From NCBI GenBank assembly GCA_900540185.1, contig UQFH01000003.1:92785-156784 (forward strand): 64,000 nucleotides of DNA, read 5' to 3'. The stretch comes from an uncultured Eubacteriales bacterium (GTDB taxonomy: Bacteria; Bacillota; Clostridia; Tissierellales; Peptoniphilaceae). The notes below the pieces were generated by a model. That model searched no databases and had not been told where the DNA came from. It saw only the letters and a program-made list of their open reading frames with translations. Positions 42,447 through 50,082 of this stretch are shown piece by piece (within the stretch, counting starts at the first letter, position 1; each line of letters opens with the position of its first letter). The position numbers were made by a program, and so were the translations under genes.

Positions 42447-43675
42447 TGAAAAAGAGTAAATTTATAATACTTGTGGTATTTGCACTTGTAATCACAAATG
42501 TTTCAGCTTATTTTCTCGGAAAGAACTCCGCAAAGGGGTACCAACTTGATTTTTCGAAAAACGAAGCTGCGAAAGATAAAAAACAAACAAGCGATGCGCC
42601 TCAATTTTTTGACAGACAAACAATTGACACTTTGGGCGCGGTAGTTAATCATATAAAAAAGAATTACTACAAAGACATCGACAACGAAACTTTAAATACA
42701 GGATTAATAAAAGGTGTTGTAAACAGCCTTGACGATCCATATTCTGAATTTATGACAAAGAAAGAACTTAAAAAGTTTATGGAGTCGACAAATGGCAAGT
42801 ATGTCGGAGTCGGTCTTGTGGTAAGTCCCGGAAACGACGGATATATAACGGTTGTTTCTCCAATAAAAGGAAGCCCGGCATATAAGGCGGGCATTAAATC
42901 CGGCGATAAAATTATTAAAGTTGATGATGTGGAATATTCCGCTGAAACTATGCAAGACGCTGTAAATAAAATGCGCGGCGAAGAAGGCAAAACTGTAAGT
43001 ATAACAGTTTTAAGAGAAGAACAAAAACAAAAGAAGGTTCATGAGTTTAAAATAAAAAGAGAAACCATAAAACTTCAAACAGTCGACGGAAGAATTCTTG
43101 AAAAGAATATCGGATATATTGCCATTTCAGAATTTGACAAACCGACCTATGATGATTTTATGAAAGAGCTTGAAGCTTTGAAGAAAAAAGGTGCCCAAAA
43201 ACTTGTGTTGGATCTTCGTGGAAATCCCGGCGGACTTCTCGATGTATGTACAAAAATTGCGGACGTATTCTTAGATAAGGGCAAAATAGTCTATACAAAA
43301 TATAAAGACGGCAAAAAGGACTATTATTACAGCGATGAAAAGAAGGAAGACATGCCGCTTGTAGTTCTTGTAAACGGCGGTTCCGCAAGTGCGAGTGAAA
43401 TCGTGAGCGGTGCTTTGAAAGACAGAAAGAGAGCAAAACTTGTCGGAACTCAAACATTCGGAAAGGGAATTGTTCAACGTCTCTTCAATCTTCCGTATGA
43501 AACGGCTGTAAAACTTACAATCAGTGAGTATTTCACTCCAAACGGAAACAATATCCATAAAGTTGGAATTACACCGGACGTAGTTGTTGAGCTTCCTGAT
43601 AATATAAAGGGAATCGGTCCGGATCACTTGAACGAAGACACACAACTTAAGAAGGCATTGGAAATTTTAAAATAA
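42446..43675 (+). CDS. ctpA: C-terminal processing peptidase (S41) with PDZ domain
   Basis: 409 residues: N-terminal membrane anchor (about 5-23), S41 N-domain, PDZ (about 115-195: YVGVGLVVSP through AGIKSGDKIIKVDDV), and the protease core. The Ser nucleophile is in VNGGSASASEIVSGAL (about 314) and the general-base Lys in TFGKGIVQ (about 339). A C-terminal extension ends in TQLKKALEIL, possibly a second domain found in CtpB-like enzymes. It acts outside the membrane on exported proteins. Following ftsEX and the M23 enzyme, it may trim or degrade the hydrolase. Confidence 0.94.
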   Translation: MKKSKFIILVVFALVITNVSAYFLGKNSAKGYQLDFSKNEAAKDKKQTSDAPQFFDRQTIDTLGAVVNHIKKNYYKDIDNETLNTGLIKGVVNSLDDPYSEFMTKKELKKFMESTNGKYVGVGLVVSPGNDGYITVVSPIKGSPAYKAGIKSGDKIIKVDDVEYSAETMQDAVNKMRGEEGKTVSITVLREEQKQKKVHEFKIKRETIKLQTVDGRILEKNIGYIAISEFDKPTYDDFMKELEALKKKGAQKLVLDLRGNPGGLLDVCTKIADVFLDKGKIVYTKYKDGKKDYYYSDEKKEDMPLVVLVNGGSASASEIVSGALKDRKRAKLVGTQTFGKGIVQRLFNLPYETAVKLTISEYFTPNGNNIHKVGITPDVVVELPDNIKGIGPDHLNEDTQLKKALEILK

Positions 43676-43685
43676 GGAGATTAAA

Positions 43686-43916
43686 ATGGCAGATTTTAAA
43701 TACGAAATTTTAGATAATGTTGGAGTTTTTTTCAATTCGAAAAACGGTTGGACAAAGGAAATTAATATCATCAGCTGGAACGGCGCGGACGGAAAGGTGG
43801 ACATCAGATCTTGGAGCCCTGACCACTCGAGAATGGGCAAGGGCATAAGCCTTACAGTTGAAGAGTTCAAAGCTTTGAAGGAACTTATGAACGAAATAAA
43901 TCCTGACGATTTATAA
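43686..43916 (+). CDS. YdbC/PC4-type ssDNA-binding protein
   Basis: 76 residues behind AAGGAG. The sequence fits the YdbC branch of the PC4 fold: FKYEILDNVGVFFNSKNGWTKEIN, ISWNGADGKVDIRSWSPDHSRMGKGISLT, and a C-terminal helix EEFKALKELMNEI. The lactococcal YdbC binds single-stranded DNA or RNA as a homodimer; the cellular role is unclear. Last gene of the ftsEX operon before a very strong terminator. Confidence 0.88.
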   Translation: MADFKYEILDNVGVFFNSKNGWTKEINIISWNGADGKVDIRSWSPDHSRMGKGISLTVEEFKALKELMNEINPDDL

Positions 43917-43920
43917 AATA

Positions 43921-43974
43921 AAAGACTATGTGCGGTTTCTAAATCGACTAAAACCGTACATAGTCTTTTTTTGT
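43921..43974. terminator. Two-way terminator, 18-base stem
   Basis: 43921-43938 pairs with 43951-43968 over 18 positions with one G-T; TTTTTTT follows on the plus strand, and A-runs give T-runs on the minus strand for the convergent DUF4097 gene. Confidence 0.95.
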
Positions 43975-43976
43975 TT

Positions 43977-45263
43977 CTAATAAACTTTTACATTTCCGAA
44001 ATTTGTTGAAAGTACGACGTCAAGAGTGTTGCCGCCGTCTTTATATATCTCTTTGTTGCCGGTGGATGAATTTATTAATTTAAAATCATCGGAATAATTT
44101 AGAGAGCCGGCGGAGGAACGCATCTTGACAGTTATTTCGTTGTCAAGATTTGAAAGTCCCGCTTTAATATTTCCGGCATCAGTTTTTGCTTCGATTGTGT
44201 CGATTGTGTTCACAAGGTCTTCAATTGCAATCGAGCCTGCGGAAGTTTGCATTTTTAACTCATCCGCAGAAAGTCTGTTTGCACTGAGAGAGCCTGCACT
44301 CGATTTCATGTTGCAACTGTCGACGTCCGAATTAAAAATTTTTAGATTACCCGCATCTGTCATAAGTTTAATGTCATCACAGTTCACATTGCTTGAAAGA
44401 ACATTTCCTGCGTCCGAAATGAGTCTTACAAGATCGGCGTTGGCATTGTCGAGCTTAATACTTCCGAAGTCTGCTGTTAATGTCAAATCGTCACAGGTTA
44501 TATCAAAAGCGTCGATGCTGCCGGCGTCGGTTGTAACAGATAAATCATCGACATCAATTGAATTCAGTCTTACTCCGCCAAAGTCGGTCACAGCTTTCAA
44601 ATCCCCGATATCTATGTCGGAAATGCTTATGCCACCTGTTTCTGTGTTTAAATCCAAAAGATAGATATTGTTTGAACTTGGAATATAGAGTTCGGTGATT
44701 GAGGAATAGTTATAGCCTTTTTCGCTTTTCCCACCGATAATGTTTATCGAAACGCTTTTGCTTCTTTTTATTTGTGACACGCATACGCTGTCGTCACTTC
44801 TGTACAAAACCTCAAATTCGGAATTGAATTCCTCCTCTGTAAAATCTTTGTCCGCCCAAACTTTAATAAATGGTGCGTCTTCATCGGTTTCCTTTACAAC
44901 AATTTGCGATTCTCCAAGGTCGAGTTTTATTTCTTCGATATTTTCATCCAAATCTTTTCGGAAGGATTTTACCATATCGCTTTTGTCTCTTTCTTTCGCC
45001 TTAAAATCGCCGAGAAAACTAGTGCTGCCGGTTGCAGTTTCAATTGCAGTTTGTACGGTCTTTTTTACAAAGTCGCCAATACCTGAGAAGAATCCGTTCA
45101 TTTTGTAATCGTCTTCCGGTATTTTATACTCTGTATTTTTCTTCGGCTCCTCTGAATTTTCGCTCGAGTTTTCGTTCACTGCATCAAGGAGCTTCTCAGC
45201 TTGTTCAACAGTAATCTTTCCTTGCTCGAGCATTTTTAGAATCATCTTTTTTTCTTCGTTCAT
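43977..45263 (-). CDS. DUF4097 beta-repeat protein with N-terminal SHOCT-like helix pair
   Basis: 428 residues, no signal peptide and no membrane span. Residues 1-30 (EEKKMILKMLEQGKITVEQAEKLLDAV) are a SHOCT/YvlB-N type helical hairpin. After an acidic linker, about 180-425 consists of regular strands with a TDAG(S/N) or SSAGS turn about every 18-21 residues (at least nine turns), forming a DUF4097 stacked sheet or helix. Function unknown; relatives sit in envelope-stress operons. Nine bases after its paralogue. Cytosolic by lack of export signals. Confidence 0.85.
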   Translation of the reverse strand: MNEEKKMILKMLEQGKITVEQAEKLLDAVNENSSENSEEPKKNTEYKIPEDDYKMNGFFSGIGDFVKKTVQTAIETATGSTSFLGDFKAKERDKSDMVKSFRKDLDENIEEIKLDLGESQIVVKETDEDAPFIKVWADKDFTEEEFNSEFEVLYRSDDSVCVSQIKRSKSVSINIIGGKSEKGYNYSSITELYIPSSNNIYLLDLNTETGGISISDIDIGDLKAVTDFGGVRLNSIDVDDLSVTTDAGSIDAFDITCDDLTLTADFGSIKLDNANADLVRLISDAGNVLSSNVNCDDIKLMTDAGNLKIFNSDVDSCNMKSSAGSLSANRLSADELKMQTSAGSIAIEDLVNTIDTIEAKTDAGNIKAGLSNLDNEITVKMRSSAGSLNYSDDFKLINSSTGNKEIYKDGGNTLDVVLSTNFGNVKVY

Positions 45264-45272
45264 TTTTTCCTC

Positions 45273-46397
45273 CTACATAATATTAATCTTTCCCATTTGT
45301 GTTGCAAGGTGGACGTTCAGTCCAATTTCGTCACCTTTTACATAAACTGCTTCGTTTTCGTCACCCGAACCGCTTCTATAATTTTTCGAGCATTTAATCG
45401 AAGAGAAAAATTTGTTTGAAGCGCAAAAAGCTTTTACGTTTTGAACGTTTGCTGTATCCAAATTTACACTTCCGGTTGTTGTTGTAAGAGTATATGAAAT
45501 TGGCTCCCCAATAATTCTTGAAACGTCGATACTTCCTGCAAAAGTTGTTGCAACAAGCTCCTTGATATCAGAATTTGTAACTGAAACGGAGCCTGCTTTT
45601 GTGTCCGCTTTTACAGTCGGAGAAATTGTATTTTCAATATAAACCGAACCTGCCATTGTGCTTAATGAAGCGTAGTCGTTCACAGAAGAGTTTTCAATCG
45701 TGACAGAGCTTGCATTCGAGCTGAGGTCAGCAATCGAACAATCGATGTCTTTAATTTTAACTCTGCCGGCACTTGCCACAACATTCACTTTTTGAGACAG
45801 CGCGGAAGACACTTCGATGTCACCGACGGCTGAGCGCGCGGAGATAAATTCAAAATATTTATCTTTCGGAATTGAAATCTCACAGATGGATTTTCCAAGT
45901 GTTAAACCCTGGAATTTGATTCCTAAAAATTCACTTGTCTTTTTGTTTTTCTTTTGCGTGAGTTTAAGCAGTCCGCCTTCTTCGTCGAGAGTGAAATACT
46001 TTTCGAGTTCATCCTCTTTGAAAAATTTGTCGGAGCGAATTTTCAGTTTAACTTTTTCCGAGTCTGTTCCGGTTATTAAAATTTTTGAATCGGTCACTTC
46101 AATTATTATCTTGTCGATGTCTTCGAACTCCTCCTCATAAGTGGAATTCACATTAACAATTCTATTCGGAGAAATGACTCCTATAATTTTTTCCGGAATT
46201 TCTCTTTCGCTGATACTTTCCGAATATGAATTGAGTTCTTTTCTTAAATTTTCACCGAAAGACGATCCGGTTTCATTTCTTTTTGAGCGTTCGTAATCTC
46301 TTTTAGATTTTTCAATTTCTTCAAGAAGTTCAGCGCCTTCTTCGGCAGTAATCTTTCCGTCGCTAATCATTTTTAAAATTATTTCTTTTTCATTCAT
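45273..46397 (-). CDS. DUF4097 beta-repeat protein, paralogue of the next gene
   Basis: 374 residues with the same plan: N-terminal helical hairpin (EKEIILKMISDGKITAEEGAELLEEIEKS), a polar linker (about 35-75) and a DUF4097 repeat region (about 185-370; ARSAVGDIEVSSAL, ASAGRVKIKDI, TMAGSVYIENT, TKAGSVSVTNS, TFAGSIDVSR). Turns are spaced by about 19 residues. No export signal. It lies 6 bases after the DUF2089 gene stop and likely forms one mRNA of three genes; the N-terminal hairpins may bind each other. Confidence 0.85.
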   Translation of the reverse strand: MNEKEIILKMISDGKITAEEGAELLEEIEKSKRDYERSKRNETGSSFGENLRKELNSYSESISEREIPEKIIGVISPNRIVNVNSTYEEEFEDIDKIIIEVTDSKILITGTDSEKVKLKIRSDKFFKEDELEKYFTLDEEGGLLKLTQKKNKKTSEFLGIKFQGLTLGKSICEISIPKDKYFEFISARSAVGDIEVSSALSQKVNVVASAGRVKIKDIDCSIADLSSNASSVTIENSSVNDYASLSTMAGSVYIENTISPTVKADTKAGSVSVTNSDIKELVATTFAGSIDVSRIIGEPISYTLTTTTGSVNLDTANVQNVKAFCASNKFFSSIKCSKNYRSGSGDENEAVYVKGDEIGLNVHLATQMGKINIM

Positions 46398-46403
46398 TTT
46401 ACT

Positions 46404-46769
46404 CTACTCCTTATTTTTCGATTTAATTGTTTTAAGCGCATCGTCAAAAGTTATTTCGCCGCTGTTTAATTTGTCGAGAGTATCTTTGACGTCCTCCTCG
46501 TCTTGAATTTTCGAGCCGGAGAGAATTGATGCAATTGCATTTAATCTATTTCTCAAAGTCGGATATGAAAGATCATAAATCTTTTCAAGTTCCTTTAAAT
46601 TACCTCTGTTTATAAGAAAAGTCACAGCGAAGTCTAGTTGCTCCGGCGTTAAAAGATTTATTTTGTTGAGCGTGAATTCTCCTTCTATTGTAACTTTGCA
46701 CTTTCCACATTTTGCCTGCGTTATTGTCATATCTTCTCCGCAGTATGGACATTTAAACGAATCAATCAT
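46404..46769 (-). CDS. DUF2089 family regulator-like protein
   Basis: 121 residues. The N-terminus has a zinc ribbon (CPYCGEDM, then CGKCKV, about 7-24), followed by NLLTPEQLDFAVTFLINRGNLKELEKIYDLSYPTLRNRLNAI, a helix-turn-helix region of the DUF2089 type (about 38-80), and a C-terminal helical hairpin (about 95-115; KLNSGEITFDDALKTI) that matches the N-terminal hairpins of the two DUF4097 proteins after it. This shared helix suggests a direct contact between regulator and DUF4097 proteins (inference). First gene of the operon. Confidence 0.85.
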   Translation of the reverse strand: MIDSFKCPYCGEDMTITQAKCGKCKVTIEGEFTLNKINLLTPEQLDFAVTFLINRGNLKELEKIYDLSYPTLRNRLNAIASILSGSKIQDEEDVKDTLDKLNSGEITFDDALKTIKSKNKE

Positions 46770-46792
46770 AATATTCTCCTTTCATTAATTAC

Positions 46793-46801
46793 ATTATACC
46801 A
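46793..46801 (-). promoter_or_regulatory. Extended -10 promoter of the DUF2089-DUF4097 operon
   Basis: Minus strand TGG-TATAAT (46801-46793) 24 bases before the ATG; -35 weak. Confidence 0.5.
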
Positions 46802-46963
46802 CATATTTATAAAAATGAAACATATTTTCTCGAAAAAATTCAAAAATAGAAAAAATAAATCGAATATTATTTAAAATATTGAAAGTATAGTTTTAATTTA
46901 ATTAAATTTTATTCTGCTCACATTTATTAAATATGATATAATATAATTAAATGAGGTGAAAGT

Positions 46964-48229
46964 ATGGATTTTTTTAGTATGGAACTCGAAAATAAAAGAG
47001 AAAAGAATGCGCCGTTTGCGGAAAGGATGAGACCGAAAACTTTTTCGGACGTTTTGGGTCAGGACCACATTTTGGGCAAAAACGGAATTATAAAAAAAGC
47101 TCTTGAAACAAACAGCCTTCCGTCGATGATTTTGTATGGACCTCCTGGAACGGGGAAAACTACAATCGCAGAACTTTTAAGTAAAAGTTTTAAGATGAGT
47201 TTTAGAAAAGTTTCCGCGGTCTCAGCAGGAATAAAAGAACTTCGCGAAGTTGTTAGCGATGCTCAAAAAAATATCGAGATGGGCCTTGGCGGAACTATTC
47301 TTTTTATAGACGAAATTCACAGATTCTCCACAAGTCAACAAGATTTTTTACTTCCTTATGTTGAGGGCGGCGATTTGATTTTGATTGGAGCAACGACTGA
47401 AAATCCATTTTTTGCTGTGAATAAAGCGCTTGTTTCAAGGCTGATTTTAGTCGAGATAAAATCGCTTGAAGAAAAAGATTTGATTGAACTTATAAATCGC
47501 TGTGAGAAAAAATATGAGGAACTTCACGATATAGAAGTGACGATTGACGACGATGCCAAAGAGTTTTTGGCTAAGAGGTCGGGCGGAGACGCAAGAAGGC
47601 TCATAAACAGTTTTGAAGTTTCGGTAATGCAGGCATATGACGGTGAAAAGTCTCACGTCACCTCCGACGATGTTCGTGACAATTTTTTAAATCAAGTTTT
47701 AAAATATGACAACGCCGATGAGCACTACGACACGATTTCGGCTTTTATAAAATCCATGCGGGGAAGCGACCCGGATGCGGCGGTTTTTTATCTTGCAAAA
47801 ATGCTTTTGTCGGGCGAAGATCCGAGATTTATTGCGAGACGAATGGTTATTTTTGCATCGGAAGATATCGGTCTTGCCGACAAACATGCGCTTGAAATCG
47901 CAACGTCCGCATTTTATGCAACCACAGTAATAGGCATGCCTGAGGTGAGGATAAACCTTTCGCATGCATGCATCTATCTTGCACGCGCAAAGAAAAGCAA
48001 TTCTTCCTATGTTGCAATCGACAAGGCGATGAGTTTTATAAGAAAGAACGGCGCCGGGAAAGTTCCGAACAATATTCGAGATGCGCACTATAGCGGAAGC
48101 GAAAAGCTTGGAGTCGGCGGCTATCTTTATCCGCACAATTACGAGGGCGGAGTTGTCGAGCAAAACTATATGCCGGAAGAATTTATCGACGAAAAGTTTT
48201 ACGATGAAAACGATAGAGATTTAAAATAG
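46964..48229 (+). CDS. rarA: Replication-associated recombination protein RarA (MgsA)
   Basis: 421 residues behind GAGGTGAAAG. AAA+ clamp-loader-like ATPase: Walker A GPPGTGKTT (about 59-67), Walker B LFIDEIHRF (about 108), sensor GATTENPFFAVNKALVSR (about 144-161). The C-terminal tetramerisation part shows MRGSDPDAAVFYLAKML, EDPRFIARRMVIFASEDIGLAD and the closing HYSGSEKLGVGGYLYPHNYEGG. It acts at stalled forks with SSB. Length is slightly under E. coli RarA. Own promoter region with TGATATAAT at 46933-46941. Confidence 0.95.
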   Translation: MDFFSMELENKREKNAPFAERMRPKTFSDVLGQDHILGKNGIIKKALETNSLPSMILYGPPGTGKTTIAELLSKSFKMSFRKVSAVSAGIKELREVVSDAQKNIEMGLGGTILFIDEIHRFSTSQQDFLLPYVEGGDLILIGATTENPFFAVNKALVSRLILVEIKSLEEKDLIELINRCEKKYEELHDIEVTIDDDAKEFLAKRSGGDARRLINSFEVSVMQAYDGEKSHVTSDDVRDNFLNQVLKYDNADEHYDTISAFIKSMRGSDPDAAVFYLAKMLLSGEDPRFIARRMVIFASEDIGLADKHALEIATSAFYATTVIGMPEVRINLSHACIYLARAKKSNSSYVAIDKAMSFIRKNGAGKVPNNIRDAHYSGSEKLGVGGYLYPHNYEGGVVEQNYMPEEFIDEKFYDENDRDLK

Positions 48230-48234
48230 ATTAA

Positions 48235-48263
48235 TTGACATAAAAGATTGATTATTATATACT
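48235..48263 (+). promoter_or_regulatory. Promoter placing the tilS transcript start on the start codon
   Basis: TTGACA (48235-48240), 17-base spacer, TATACT (48258-48263). With the -10 ending at 48263, +1 falls at 48270, the A of the tilS ATG. No ribosome site is present before the ATG. Confidence 0.7.
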
Positions 48264-48269
48264 AATTAT

Positions 48270-49553
48270 ATGCTTATTAAAGATATTATAGATGAGTTAA
48301 ATGCCGACGAAACACTTACAAAAGAGAGGTCGGCAATAATAGCGTTTTCGGGTGGACCGGATTCAGTTTTTGCGGTGGAAATCTTTAGAAATTTTTTTAA
48401 AGATTATAAAATTTATCTTTATCATTTAAATCATATGATAAGAGATGACGCGACTCACGATGAAAACTTTGTAAAAAAATATGCCGAAGAAAACGGCATA
48501 GAACTTTTTTTAAATAGGTGCGACATTCCGAAGTTTTCAAAAGAGCATTCAAATGGGCTTGAGGAAGCAGGGCGCATCGTTCGCTACAAAGATTTGGAAG
48601 AACTTTCAAAAAATATGAAAGTAAATACTATTGTAACGGGTCACCATTTGAATGATGACATCGAAACGTTTATTTTAAATTTCAAAAGAGGAAGCGGACT
48701 TAACGGCTACTCTTCGATAAAAAAGCGTGACGGCAAGTTTTTAAGACCGCTTTTGGGTGTGACAAAAAGAGAAATTTTGGATTATTTAAACGACAGAGAA
48801 ATTGAGTTTTGTATTGACAGGACAAATTTCATTGACGATACAAACCGAAATAAAATTCGTTTAAATGTGATACCGGAGCTTGAAAAACTCGATGAAAAAC
48901 TTTATGATGATTTTGGACGTTTTTTAAATTCTATGAAAGTGGAGATGAGTTTAAAAAATTCACTCGTTACTGGATTTGTGTTTGAGCACAATCTTTCAAA
49001 AACTTCGTATGAACTCTCTTTTAAAATCAAGGATGTTAAGAGATATTTCGGAGATGATTTTTCGGCTTTATATATGGAAGCGATAAAAATTCTTCGAGGA
49101 AATACAGTCGACATCTACAAAAAAGCGCTTGACTCAATTTTGAATATTATCGACGGGGAAGAGGAAAAAAGAACTTCGGTCGGAGGAGTCGTTGCAATTA
49201 AAAGCTATGAAAATTTGATTTTTAGGCGCGATATTGAAAATGACGTGCGAAAAATATATCTCTCACTTGAAACGACGGAAAATACAATTGGATTTATAAA
49301 AAACGATTTAAATATCGATGATTTAAAAATAAGAAACAGAGAAGCGGGCGACGAGGTCAAATTTAAAAACAGACCCACAAAACGTTTAAAAAAGTTTTTA
49401 ATTGAAGAAAAAGTTCCGGCTTTTCTGAGAGACGATTTAATAATAATTTCAGATGATGAAAACATTCTGTATGTAGAAGGTTTCGGACCGACTATAAATG
49501 GGATTGAAGGAAAAAATAAAATATATATCAATGAAAGGAAGAAAGATGAATAA
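48270..49553 (+). CDS. tilS: tRNA(Ile)-lysidine synthase
   Basis: 427 residues. TilS modifies C34 of the CAU tRNA-Ile with lysine so that it reads AUA. PP-loop SGGPDS at residues 27-32; YLYHLNHMIRDDATHDENFV, VTGHHLNDDIETF and KRDGKFLRPLLGVTKREI follow, then a C-terminal domain with IRNREAGDEVKF and KRLKKFLIEEKVPAFLRDDL. The ATG has no ribosome site and a strong promoter starts RNA at or next to it, so the mRNA is probably leaderless. Overlaps hpt by 8 bases. The order tilS-hpt-ftsH is classic Firmicute. Confidence 0.95.
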   Translation: MLIKDIIDELNADETLTKERSAIIAFSGGPDSVFAVEIFRNFFKDYKIYLYHLNHMIRDDATHDENFVKKYAEENGIELFLNRCDIPKFSKEHSNGLEEAGRIVRYKDLEELSKNMKVNTIVTGHHLNDDIETFILNFKRGSGLNGYSSIKKRDGKFLRPLLGVTKREILDYLNDREIEFCIDRTNFIDDTNRNKIRLNVIPELEKLDEKLYDDFGRFLNSMKVEMSLKNSLVTGFVFEHNLSKTSYELSFKIKDVKRYFGDDFSALYMEAIKILRGNTVDIYKKALDSILNIIDGEEEKRTSVGGVVAIKSYENLIFRRDIENDVRKIYLSLETTENTIGFIKNDLNIDDLKIRNREAGDEVKFKNRPTKRLKKFLIEEKVPAFLRDDLIIISDDENILYVEGFGPTINGIEGKNKIYINERKKDE

Positions 49554-50082
49554 GGCTTTAAAAGAAATATTATTTTCAGAAGAAGAGATAAGAGCAAAAG
49601 TTAAAGAACTCGGAAAAGAAATCACGCACGATTATATGGACAAGGATTTGTATGTGGTTGGGATTTTAAAGGGCTCTTTTATTTTTATGGCGGATTTGGT
49701 AAGAGAGATAAGCCTTCCGTTACTTGTTGATTTTATGAGCGTTTCAAGTTACGGAAGAAATGCAAAATCAAACGGTGAGGTTAAAATTTTAAAGGACTTG
49801 GACTTTTCTGTTGAAGGAAGAGATGTTCTAATCGTTGAAGACATAATTGATTCGGGATTTACTCTAAAATACATCGAGCAAATGTTTAAGACGAGAGGAG
49901 CAAATTCCGTAAAATTTGCCGCTTTCTTGGATAAAAAGGAATCGAGAAAAGTCGAAATGGAAGTTCACTACAAGGGATATGAAGTCCCTAATGACTTCAT
50001 TGTCGGATATGGACTCGATTATAGCGAAGAATACAGAAATCTTCCGTACATTGCGACACTAAAGGAAGAGGTTTATAAGTAA
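49546..50082 (+). CDS. hpt: Hypoxanthine phosphoribosyltransferase
   Basis: 178 residues from the ATG at 49546 behind GAAAGGAAGAAAG; the frame open to 49498 lies in tilS. Hpt makes IMP (and often GMP) from hypoxanthine or guanine and PRPP. The PRPP loop is VLIVEDIIDSGFT (about 95-107), LKGSFIFMADLVRE (about 41) and VDFMSVSSYG (about 61) are family marks, and FIVGYGLDYSEEYRNLPYI (about 152-170) closes the base site. It complements the purine permease at 7067. TAATG overlap with ftsH. Confidence 0.95.
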   Translation: MNKALKEILFSEEEIRAKVKELGKEITHDYMDKDLYVVGILKGSFIFMADLVREISLPLLVDFMSVSSYGRNAKSNGEVKILKDLDFSVEGRDVLIVEDIIDSGFTLKYIEQMFKTRGANSVKFAAFLDKKESRKVEMEVHYKGYEVPNDFIVGYGLDYSEEYRNLPYIATLKEEVYK

